A stretch of DNA of 64,000 nt from Areca catechu (lineage: Eukaryota; Streptophyta; Magnoliopsida; Arecales; Arecaceae). The notes beneath the pieces are model-generated. The model did no database searches and was not told the origin of the DNA. It saw nothing but the letters and a program-made list of their open reading frames with translations. Numbering within the stretch: the stretch's first letter is position 1; each line of letters begins with the position of its first letter. The stretch lies in assembly GCA_021397845.1 (NCBI GenBank), contig CM038047.1, forward strand, positions 125,222,112 to 125,286,111, in the 5' to 3' direction. The position numbers were made by a program, and so were the translations under genes. Positions 34,859-45,129 of this stretch are shown piece after piece.

Positions 34859-36086
34859 CCAGGGTCCAAGATTCCTTCCGGATGCCCTCCATATACTTTG
34901 ATACCCTTTGGATGCTTTAGAATATTCCTAGACCAGGGCACCTTATGATTTCAGATATATGCCAGCACCCTAGTTCAAGAGATTCCAACCTCAGGAGTCA
35001 AGCCCATGGGCCCCAGAACCAAGATTCCAAGGAATATGCTAATACTAGGGAATATGCTGATACTAGGGTGACCCAGCTTCAAGGCCCATAAGCCCATGCA
35101 CCAAGCCCTTGGAGGATGCCCCTTGCTACAGTCCAAGAGGTCCACACTGAATTCAAGAAGTTTCCAAGAGCTTTGACCGGTCCAAGGAGGGAGGGAGAAG
35201 ACTAGGTCAACATGGTATATTCTTTCCTAGCCTAGTTAGGATTGTTCTTCCTAAGTTGTTTAAGACTTGTAATTCTAACCTAGATAGGAGAGGACTTGTA
35301 TCCTATCTAGGAGAGGGCATGGAAACTCTATAAATACCCCACCCCTCTTCTTTTTGTAATAATTAGTCTTTTCATGAAATCAAATATTGGTGAAATTTTG
35401 TCTTAAGTTCAGGTGTTATTTTTTTTCTGGTTCTTGTTCCTGTGCCTGGCTGAATCCCTGCTTCCAAGCATCCTTCGATGCCCTAGCAATCTTCCACACC
35501 TCAAGCCTTCAGCCGTGCCCTTGAGAAGAAGCCAAAGCCATCCCTTGATAGCAAGCTTTCTTCTTCTCCAGGCTACCAGCACTCCTAAACCCTAATCCCA
35601 TACTTCTTCATATCTTGTTTCTTTCCTTTGATTAATTATTTCTTGCCTAACCTTTGATGCTTGCAGGATCCCCGAGGTGTTTCCCCCTCCAAAGAGGAGG
35701 CCTTCTTTGCCTTCAAGACTCTCTTAGATTGCCTTCAGATTTGGGAACTACAGGCTTGTCTTCCAGGTGCCATCCAGAGTGCTAAGAGAACTCTTCATCA
35801 AGTGGATCTTCAATCTCTACCTGATACAATCCTTCCCCCACCTGACTTCTGACTTGTTGAAGGTATGCTATCCAAAACTGGGGGTTTCTTAATACCTAGG
35901 ATCCTATCTTTTATTATTCAGCATGAGTCTTTTGCGAGTATGATAGTTTCTTTCAATACAGGTTTGCCTGTAATTTTTTACTTGCTTTCGGGTTATTAGC
36001 CTGCAAATTAAAATTCTAAAAAAATTCTAAAAAAATTAGTTTTTATTTTCCTACAATCATGGAAGTCCTAGGATCATCTTGCATCA
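34859..36086 (+). repeat. 5' LTR of G, first part missing
   Basis: It lacks roughly the first 300 bp compared with C, D and J, begins in mid-LTR at CCAGGGTCCAAGATTCC, and ends ATCTTGCATCA at 36086. TATA core at 35328-35338. The missing start should lie to the left of D outside the window, preceding a CCAGG. Confidence 0.82.
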
Positions 36087-36410
36087 GTTTGGTATTAGAT
36101 CTAGTTTAGGATAGTTTCATCTTCATCAAAAACACAAAAAAAATTGCATCTCTGATTTTTTGTATCCTATCTTTTGCATTAGGTGTCTAGTTTTCATCTA
36201 ATTTCGACCACCTAGGGATTTTATTTTTCTTTGAAATCTTCACAACGTGTCCTCTATCTTATATTGATAATTTTCAGAATTTTTAATTATTTTTAAAGAA
36301 ATTAAAAGGTCCTAAAATTCAACATCTTAGAAACCCTAACCGAATTCCTAAGATTTCTGCACATAGTCCAGAAACCCTAAGAGTTACCTCATCATCTGAT
36401 TTTTTTTTTA

Positions 36411-36718
36411 TATAAAACTTGGTAGGGATCATCATCACCATCAATCCTATGCTCTTTAATATTTTCAGATTTTTCCTGCATCATAATCTATATCAAACTC
36501 TACATCAAACTGAACCCTAAATTTTTGATTATGTGAATTCTGCATACTTGATTGAATCTAACCATATAAAACTTGGTAGGGATCATCATCACCATCAATC
36601 CTATGCTCTTTAATATTTTCAGATTTTTCCTGCATCATAATCTATATCAAACTCTACATCAAACTGAACCCTAAATTTCTGATTATGTGAATTCTGCATA
36701 CTTGATTGAATCTAACCT
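36411..36718 (+). repeat. 154-bp tandem duplication in leader of G
   Basis: Two adjacent copies, 36411-36564 and 36565-36718, both beginning tataaaacttggtagggatc. By eye I see one mismatch (aaatttttg against aaatttctg). The near identity inside an otherwise decayed element points to a recent duplication. Confidence 0.9.
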
Positions 36719-36837
36719 AACCAACTGCCAAACCCCTCCAATCCCAAGCCAAATTTGTTTGCTTACCTAATTAACTTAAACCTAACTTGACATTTCATAA
36801 AAAGCTCAAAAATATTTTTATTTTTCTGATTGTTGTT

Positions 36838-38342
36838 TGATGAGGGACAGGATTCTAACATGATGCATGATAACATGAAAGAGAGGAACATAAAGAAAAA
36901 ATCATATTAAAGGAGCAATGATTTTTGAGGTTGTTCAGATTTAGTTCCTGAAAATAGCTAAGACTAGGTCTGGGTTTCATGCAATAGTTAGAATTCCTAC
37001 CCACATTCTAGAACTATCAATGAAATAAAATAAGTAAAGGATCCTAGGTCTAAGAAGGCCTATTAGGAGCATGGTCAATCTTCAAAAATCAACAAAAGTG
37101 AGAAGAGAAGGGATTTACATACCTAGCAATGATTTGCATGATGTTGCAGAAGAGTTCACTCAACTCGGATCGGTGCATGGATGATCCGATCACTTTCCCA
37201 CGAATCCGTCAACTTTTTATCAGCTTTGTTCAAGGGCAAGGAAGAATTCATCTAGAGGGCGTGGCACTGGAGGGATCCTGCAAACGTCAGGGGTTAGTGA
37301 TGTAGAATATAAGAAAAATACTAAATAGGATGGAAAGAAGAATATCGGGCAAAAGAGATGCTGCAGGGGCTGGCGGCCTTGGATGAAGCTTGGGCAACTG
37401 GATCTTGGAGAGGGCTGATGGTGGGCATCTTAGGGCTTGAAAGAAGGATGCTTTGGGTGGCTAGGGTTTGAGGAATTAGGACACTCAAGTTTCACACGCA
37501 CACTTTCAAAGAGGAACACAAGTTATCATAAGAAAAATCTACAAGAGTTTATTTCATGAATAGAGATTGATTACAAGAGGGGGAGGGGGTGGGTATTTAT
37601 AGATTCATCCAACCCTTTTCCTGCCAAATTAAGAGTACACCATATAAATAGGATTAAGTGAATAAAGTTGAGTAGAATAAGGAGTACATAATTTGAATAG
37701 AATTGGTAGACTGAAATCCTTGTAGAACTTGGACATCAACTCATTCTTGGACTTGGAAGCTTTGACTTGTCTCCATGGGCTTGGACTGGTATGAAATTCT
37801 TGCTGGGCTTGGACTGGGTCAAAGCCTTGGGCATCTTGGACTGGGTCAAAATATGGGGCACCAACTTCATGATGGGCTAGGGGGCGTCAACTACTATGGG
37901 CCTTGGACTGGGGCGCCAAGGATAGGGATCTAGGGTAGCACTTCTTCAATAAATCTTATGGGCTTGAGGTGCCTAAGGCCTGGTATGCTGGGGCACCATC
38001 TCCTAGAGTGCTTGGGCAGCATGAAGAAATCCAGATGCTGGGTTGGTGACTTAAGGTGGGTCCAAAGGTCCTCCTCTTGAATAAAAATTACATGGACTCA
38101 AAAAGGCCTAACTGATAAGACTCAAAATAGGCCTAAATAAATAATGGACTTACTAAATAGATAAACAGGACTCAATAGACTAAACAAAGAACTTCCACCG
38201 ACTTAGTGAATCCAACTGGCTCACTTTATTATAAGACTCACAAAAGTTGGACTTCATTACAGGACTTAATAAAAATAGACCAACACATGACTTAGAGGAC
38301 AAATTGAAGCTTGAAGTCTATGTCTGACTGATGTCCCCATCA
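36838..38342 (-). repeat. Solo LTR H
   Basis: 1505-bp LTR in minus orientation, flanked by TTGTT at 36833-36837 and 38343-38347. In sense it begins TGATGGGGACATCAG and ends CTGTCCCTCATCA. A TATA box (sense CTATAAATACCC) is near 37590-37602. The segment rich in 'cttgggc' and 'gactggg' around 37740-38060 has no coding content. No internal region is left. Confidence 0.88.
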
Positions 38343-38834
38343 TTGTTAGTTTGCATTAGGGCCATTGAATGTGCATCATCTTTTAAACTAATCTTAAGGG
38401 CAATTCAATATCTCAGATCAAGGTAGGATTTCATCACCTGTCCTGGGCCCAAAACAACCACCATCATCCTAACCTAAGTCTTAATTAAAATTAATTTGCC
38501 CTAGTGGGCTAGGTGACACCAATAGGTCGGGTCCGAATTGTATGGGCCAACTAGTGCATTCAATTCTCCAACTATTACTGGAATCTGGTGTCTAAGGCTG
38601 GGGGTCCAGAGTCAAATGACCTAAGTGGTGTTGTGGTTTCTTCATTGGGTCCCTACGAAAGCCAGGGGGGCCTCCCACACTCCCACCCCCTACCTGGCTA
38701 GAGGAAGGATTAGTTATTGAGTTGGGTGTAAGTTAAGTTGACCCACTCAGCTTTGGCTCTAGGTCTAGCAAACCCTAGAACATACTAATCCTTGCACGCT
38801 TGACTGCACCATACCACTTTAAATGATTGATTGC

Positions 38835-39962
38835 ATGACCACCAGGTCAGGAGTCCAGTACAACCAGTCTAAGCCCAAACCTAGTTCAACCATGGAGCCT
38901 AATTTTGAAACTCCCATGAAAGCCATGACTGATCAGTTTGTCTAGATGAACACCCAAACCCAAAACCAGTTTGCCTAGATGACCACCCAATCCCAAAATT
39001 AGTTTATCCAATTGACTGCCTAGATAAACCAAATAACACAATCCAATAACCAAGCAACCCATAGGATTAGTATCCTTAGATATGAGCCCAGTATTAGTCC
39101 ACTTCCTCTTAGTCAACCCACCCTTATCCTAGTCATTAGTCAATTTTTCCTTGGTCAACCCCCTCTTACCACCCTATTGGTTCAATAGAATGACCATGAA
39201 GAGGAGATATATGAAGCTGATGTGAGCTTAATGGATGAGTATGAGGAAGAAGAAGAAGAGATACCTATAGAAGACCTAGAATTAGTTGACCCTGATCCTA
39301 CCCATACTAAAGCCAACCCAGAGTTAGTTGGCCCAGACCATACCCAGATAAAAGCCAACCTAGAATTAGCTAACCCTGACCACACCCAAACTAAAGCTGT
39401 AGAGGAAGAAACCCATGATCCTACGACTGCAACTCTATCTGAGGAGACACTAGGAGAAAACCTAATTATAAAGTCGAGTCCTAAGATTCAAGAACCAGAG
39501 AAATTTATTAAGGACCTGATCTCTTTAAGCCAATACCCTCAGGAAGAATTCTCTCCTGTAGTTTCCAATGAAGATCTCTTTCCTGAAATTAATGACCCAT
39601 GCTTCCATAATGCAGACCATGTAGGTATACATCAACCTCATAAGGTCAGCCTTATTAGTCTAGGACTAATCCCAGATATCCCTTCCTGTATCCTATTCTA
39701 TCCAATCAACCCTGAACCCGTTTCATACTTTCTATCCTACCTAACTAATCCTGAACCTACATGTTATTTTTTATCCTCTTCAGAAGCTTCTCATGTTTTC
39801 ATAACCACTAGGTTGCATTTTGTAGAAGTTTTCATGTTGCATTCATTCATTGAGCATGTCATATTTGCATCTTACTCTTAGAGGACCCTATGGCACCTAG
39901 TAGGAGTCCATGCACCATTTTCATCTGCATGTCACCCTCCTAACAAAGGGTTAAACCAATAG
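38835..39962 (+). pseudogene. Gag-like ORF of G with integrase-core remnant
   Basis: Start ATG 38835 (MTTRSGVQYNQSKP). Stops are near 38943, 38976, 39000, 39021 and 39186; from 39222 the frame is open to 39881. Contents: Gln/Thr-rich N-terminus, acidic EEEIYEADVSLMDEYEEEEEE, three 'PDHTQTKANPEL'-like repeats, IIKSSPKIQEPEKFIKDLISL (shared with B), and the integrase remnant from about 39760 (CYFLSSSEASHV, FASYS, stop, RTLWHLVG). It lacks capsid, CCHC and protease, so G had the same design as B and E although its leader is of the D type. Confidence 0.78.
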
Positions 39963-40057
39963 TTGTAGTTTAGGGTTTAGTTAAATTTGCATGTCAATAA
40001 TAGTTGTTCATAGAGGAAATCCAGGATCAAATCCCTAAGGAACAACCCCAGGACATG

Positions 40058-40706
40058 CTCCAGGATTAGTGCTACTCCGAGATCAATGCTGCTCCAAGAT
40101 CAGTGCTGCTACGGGATCAATGCTAGCGATGTCCCCATCATTGATTGGTTGTTTGAAATTTGATTTAGGATTTAGGATTTAGTTAGTTTTGGTTGGTTAG
40201 GATTGAGATATGGATAGGCCTTATCTTTTTTTATCTTGTATTTGAATTTGAACCATCCTTATCTTTTTATATTGTATTCAAATTCAAATGAAGATTGGAA
40301 AGGTCTATAAATACCACCCTCAGTCCTTTGTAAAAAAAATAGTTTGGTGAATAAAAATGAGTTCTTTTTAAAAAAGAGTGATTCTTTTCTTTCGGGTGTG
40401 AGGCCCAACCCCAGGACATGATGAGAGGTCATGTCTAGTTATCCCCTTCCTTGATTCCATATTCTTTACCCCTATGTCCTTTGAGATTCATCCTAACGCC
40501 TCCAAGTATCGAGGTGGGTGGAATGCCCTAAAGATGAGAGGTCTCTTCATTAGTGTGAGTCCCAAAGTCCATGGGTTCCAAACCTTAATCTTCCATCCCC
40601 ATTGTTCCTTCACCACCCCTAAAAAAAAAAAATCCAAAAAAAAATATCCTAATCTTGGTGACTTCTAGGCTCACCAACGATCCTACCCCCCATCTATCCC
40701 ACATCA
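40058..40706 (+). repeat. Rearranged F-family LTR
   Basis: 40141-40706 is collinear with F (ttggttggttaggattgagatatgg; TATA at 40315-40325; end CCCACATCA). 40058-40140 instead matches the first part of F in reverse complement and ends in gtccccatca, the inverted LTR terminus. It holds four ~17-bp repeats (GATCAATGCTGCTCC type). So the 5' end of this LTR seems inverted. A clean target duplication is not visible; CATGC on the left and CATGA on the right are possible. Confidence 0.7.
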
Positions 40707-41318
40707 CATGACATGGTAGCAAGATGACAAGTGCCAAGTGACTTGGGCATCCAAGATGAAGTGGCACATGTGAAGGTGGGGCGCCAAGAGATAGCTGGCA
40801 CATGGCTTGACTTGGGTTGCACATGGATTCACATGACTTGATTTGAGCTAGCACATGGAGTCACATGGGTCTTGACTTGGGTCCCCTCTTGTATTACAGG
40901 ACTCAACTAACAATTACAAGACTCAACCAACTAATTAATTAAATCCTAACTTGATCAAATTGATCAAAAGACATAACCAACTAAACAAACTTGGTAAATA
41001 GGGTTTGGCCCAAAAGGGTTTAAATAGTGTTGTCGCCCGAATCACAGTGGCTTATAGCTCTGACACGTCGGGCTCCCTCTAGATCCTCTGCTTCCATCCC
41101 ACGTGTGGCTCGCTAGCCTTCTCAAGGGGGGTCCTGCGAGATAGAGGAAAACCTTAGGCTGGGGATTCTGGCAAAGGCACTTTGACGATCAAGTCAGTGG
41201 GATGATCGAGGGGAACAGATCCTCTAAGGCGAAGAGCTTGGGGGACTCTCTGCTTTTAGAGGGTAATAGAGGAAAGGTTAATAGCTACACTAGATTGGGA
41301 AAATTGGAAAAATGGGAG
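40707..41318. other. Flank of I: LTR-like fragment and GC-rich sequence
   Basis: 40707-41020 is rich in 'cacatgg' and 'gacttgg' motifs and has the 'aggactcaac...ttgatcaaattgatcaaa' pattern resembling the distal LTR of I, so it is probably an LTR fragment. 41021-41318 is more GC-rich and matches nothing I recognise, except a plant-repeat style stretch 'gacgatcaagtcagtgggatgatcg'. No supported ORF. Confidence 0.4.
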
Positions 41319-42853
41319 TGATACAGGACTAACTAGATGTGAAGATGAAGAATGATGCAAGTGATTTGTTTATTTTGTGATTTTTAAGTTTTAATGATTT
41401 TTTTTTGGATTCCCAAAAACAAGTAGGAGTAGATCTAGGGTTCTATACTAACAAGAACTTCAGGCAAGCAAGTAAGTCCCTAAGCAAGGATCAATACCTA
41501 CTCAGGAGTCAGGGTGGCAAACCTCAAAGATCTGAAGCGCCCGATGCCGAGTTCACTCGCTCTCGTGGATGCGGCTTAGATGATCGAGCATTCAACCTCG
41601 CAGATGTGCCAGCTTTCTGTCAAAGGTCTCGAAGGCAAGGGCAACTGACTCCGTGTCATGGCACCTGGAGGACCTGTGAGCATTCAAGAGAAGAGATAGG
41701 ATTCAATAAAAAAAAAAGCAATAGATGAAAGGATGAGAGTTGATGTGGTGATGGGTGGAGTTCTTCTTGCTAGGCCCCCGGTTGGGTGATCCCAATGGAC
41801 TCTGACTCGAAGTTGAAGGATGGAGTTGTTGAAGAGATAGTAACTCGAGGCCTCACACCTCTTGACATTTCGAAGGATGAAGGCACTCCCTCACGAAGAT
41901 CGACATTCTTAAGGAATGAAGGCAACTAAAGAGAATTGGCTCTCAAAACTTGTATTTTTTCATTCATCATCAATAGCATTACAATGGAGGGGTAAGGTCT
42001 TTTTTATAGGCACCTTAGGACCCAATTTGAATTTCAAATGAAAATATAAGTCTTTTCTTGATGGGGTGCCCAAAAACTCAAAAATTTCTCCTCCTTGGCT
42101 GACCAAGACTTTAAATTTGATTGGGCCTGGCTTGACTTGAGGCTTGGAAGAGGGATCTTGGCGCCCTTGGACTTGGAAGGTTGATCTCTCATTTTGGAAG
42201 AAGACATGAAGTGGGGCTCGTAGCAAGGCTTGTGTCCTCCTCCTTTCCTTGGTTGTGCATCCACCTTTGGTACAAGACATGATATGGGGAGTGGGAGATG
42301 GAGGTGCCCATGGATTCTTGCCCTTCCTTCCATAGTTGGCCACATACTTTGGGAAGAAAGCTTGATATGAGGGCTTGAAGCAAGAAACTCATTTCTAACC
42401 TCCTTTGACCTTCCATTGGCCAGCCACCCATACTTGGAAAAGAGCATGATAGGGTGGAGGGAAAGAGGGAATGTATCAAGTGTTTTGTCCCCCCTTTAGG
42501 CATCCAAAAATCTAAATTGTGCCGCCCACTTGGCAAGTTGACATGGCACCACATAGGATGAAGAGGTGGCGCCCCTGAGCTGAGTTGGCTTCCTTCATGG
42601 CTTGGCTCAAAAGTGACTAGACTTTAAGACCAATCTTGCTTGGACCCATACTTCAAACAGACTCGGACTGGACTCAATATAAGAATGGACTCAGTACAGG
42701 ACACAACTTGACCAAATTGGTCAAAGTACAGGACTAGACACAAACACTTGAGACTCAATTCATAACTAAAATATATTACAAGGTATAGGCTTGAAGCCTT
42801 ATTACGATACCCGAAAAGTTGAAACCCAAATCAGAGGTCTGGTGCCCACACCA
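41319..42853 (-). repeat. 3' LTR of I
   Basis: In sense starts TGGTGTGGGCACCAG and ends GTCCTGTATCA; the other copy ends GTCCCGCATCA. It aligns with 47724-49308, including the overlapping open frames at 42034-42554, which are LTR copies and not genes. Confidence 0.9.
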
Positions 42854-43430
42854 ATTCTCCCGGGGTGGGAGGAACTCGATCCTGTCGAGTAAGGGTTGAT
42901 TTGGCTTTAATATTTTTCTAGAAGGTTAGGGTCGAGGTGCTGCAAGTCTTCTCGGGTATCCTACGAATTATCGGACTGCGGCCGACCTTGCAATCACACC
43001 AAGTAACGTTGATAGCCTTTGCCCCGGGTGGTCATAGCTTGATCATCCAGGACACGCTCGATCCGCTCTCCTCTCTCTGGTGAAATTGGAGGTGGACACT
43101 CTAGGTTGGGTTTGCTCTTAAATGAAAGTTAGGCCCAAATGGCTTACTGGGTATGTTTGCTAGTTCCCTATACTCGACTAAGTCTAGGATATTGAAAGTC
43201 GAGCTAATGCCATAATTCGGGGGTAGCTCAAGCACATAGGCATTAGGGCCAACTCTCATTATTACTCTAAAGGGGCCAGCTCCATGAGCATGAAGTTTCT
43301 TAATGGTTCTCGGTGGAAATCGTTCAGGCCTAAGCCTAATCTTTACAGAATCCCTTTAATCAAACTCTTTAGTTCTCTTTCGGGATTCAGCAATTTTTTT
43401 TTAAAATTAATACTTAATGCAGAATCCTAA
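42854..43430 (-). pseudogene. Integrase C-terminus and chromodomain remnant of I
   Basis: In sense, recognisable pieces are RLRPERFPPRTIKKLHAHGAG, NAYVLELPP, a FNI-like motif and a chromodomain cut by several stops. It ends CCCCGGGAGAAT (minus strand) at the LTR, the usual polypurine tract. About 43400 the sequence becomes T-rich and joins unrelated sequence up to the end of the ORF at 43539. Confidence 0.7.
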
Positions 43431-43538
43431 CATGATGCAAAATACAGACTCAACTAAGCATTTCTTAGAGCAGAATTTTATTGGACTCTCTAGGGCCTAA
43501 ACCTAATAGATTATTAACTCTCTAGGTTTGACCCCAGT

Positions 43539-45129
43539 CTAGTATGCACAAGAAAAATTACCATGGATCTCTAGCAAATTCCATAAGGTATACCAGAAGT
43601 AGGTGGCAAAAGGGATGGGTTCTAAGGAGTCATGCATTATGGTAATCTCAACAAAAAGTAACCCCATGGCTCTAAAACTGTGAGAAGGCTCAGGGAAGGG
43701 TAGGAAATAGGAAGGAGACTCAGGGACTGGTTCAAAGCTAAAGAGACTGACCTTAATGTATGAATGTTGGTCTATGGGTATGCTTGTCCAAACCTCATGA
43801 TTAGTACTAGGAGGATCTATAGGTGCAAGTTCTAGGGTAGGCTGGTTGCTCCTAGAAGATGGAAGGTCATCAGGAAGGTCTTTGGAAAGTTTATCTTGAA
43901 AGTCCTCTAAACTAATGTCTACTTGTTCTAGGACCTTCTCTATGGGCAATACTTAAGAACCTTCATATTCATCTACTTTGTTTGATCCTGACTTGGTCAT
44001 TTCTTCTTCAAATTCTGTAGTGGGTTCAGGATCATTATCCTTTGATTCATATATGATTTCCATCTTGGGCCCACCTTCATCACACTTCTCCACTAAACTT
44101 GATTCATGGATGTCTTCTTGGGTTCCTCAATAGGCTCAGTGGTTTCTTCACTTAGATTCTTAATGGGCTCAATCTTTTTTTCCTGAAATTTGTCAGAAGG
44201 TTCTTCTCTCTGGGTTGGTTCATGAGTCTCTCTTGTGGTAGGGGTTCCCTCAGTCGTTACATTCTCTAACTCTTTGGCCTTAATCAGGTTAACTTCTGGC
44301 TTCTTTTCCTTTAGGCTAGTCAATTCTTTCTTAACCTGGTCCTTAGGCTGAATTGGATTGATTGTAAATTTCTTCCCATGATGGTTAAAGGTACAGCTAT
44401 TGGTTCGACCATAAAGGGTGGCATCGTGATCGTAAAGCCAGGGTCGACCTAAGATAATACTACCGACACCCATGGGAAGGACATCACACCAAATCATTTC
44501 TTTATATGATTGCAGCTTGATCAAAACTTGGCACCTAGACTTTATGGGTATGGAGGTTGAATCAATCCACGAGACCTTATAAGGGTTGGGGTAAGGAACT
44601 GGGGTCAATCCTAGGGATTTGGCAGTACTTGAAGAAATGGCATTGACACAGCTCCCACTATCAACTATGATCTTGCATACCTTATCCCCTAGTCTGGCAA
44701 AGATTTATAAAATGTTAGTCCTACGCCAATCTTCTTGCACTATGTCCTGGGAAGGATGCACCTAATTACTCTTAATAGGTCATCAGACTCATGCAGTTCT
44801 TCCTGGTCCAAGAACTCCTGATTAGGTCTCCTAGGGTGAATCTCTTGGGCTGGGTTAAAATGGGGAATTTTCCTGGGTTCAACCTCTATGGATGGTTCAT
44901 GATGAGGGTAATCCCTAGGGGGAAAAGGTGACTCAGACTCAGGTTCGACAGATGGTTTAGGACTATTCTTCTCTAAGGCTCCAATTCTATCATTAAACTT
45001 ATCAAGCCTACTATTCATCCTAGCCAATTATTCAATGATGACCTTTAATTGATCTTCTCAATTGCTCTCCATGGATTCACATGATTGGGAATAATGGGGG
45101 TGATAAGGGACTCCTGATCTAGTCGACAT
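43539..45129 (-). pseudogene. Gag N-terminus, protease and integrase-core remnant of I
   Basis: Start ATG 45129 (MSTRSGVPYHP). Three frames are used, so at least two frameshifts. Order in sense: short gag N-terminus with MARMNSRLDKFNDRIG; no capsid and no CCHC; protease with IVDSGSCVNAI near 44655, PYKVSWIDSTSIPIKSRCQ and LGRPWLYDHDATLYG (44600-44380); Glu/Lys-rich acidic segment; VLEQVDISLEDFQDKLSKDLPDD (also in A); integrase remnant from about 43720 (SYFLPFPEPSHSF, PFATYFWYTLWNLLEIH). It is the only element here with both protease and the integrase remnant, so it looks intermediate between C-type and A-type designs. Confidence 0.8.

Larger units (their letters stand above)
36087..38834 (+). 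promoter_or_regulatory. Leader of G, split by solo LTR H
   Basis: Primer-binding site TGGTATTAGATC at 36090-36101 (two changes from the tRNA-Met match). The conserved leader block is near 38490-38533 with the stem-loop at 38499-38514 (CCTAG/CTAGG, loop TGGG). It contains a 154-bp tandem duplication at 36411-36718. The leader type is that of D and C. Confidence 0.75.
34859..40057 (+). mobile_element. Chromovirus G (non-autonomous, 3' truncated), split by H
   Basis: Oldest layer of the left block: partial 5' LTR 34859-36086, leader 36087-38834 interrupted by H, gag-like ORF 38835-39962, then a short stretch (40010-40057) that resembles the protease-RT linker of C around 20667. The 3' half (integrase C-terminus, chromodomain, LTR) is missing; it gives way to a rearranged F-family LTR. 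Confidence 0.8.

Noticed and set aside
36838..38342. DNA transposon, because of the long terminal inverted repeat and TTGTT duplication
   Set aside because: The ends are the TG/CA LTR termini of this gypsy family, with a TATA box and the LTR-type arrangement; a solo LTR explains it.
42034..42554. Overlapping 121-137-codon ORFs conserved at 48489-49027
   Set aside because: They are in the LTR pair of I; several frames are open at once because of composition, and the identity reflects LTR origin.
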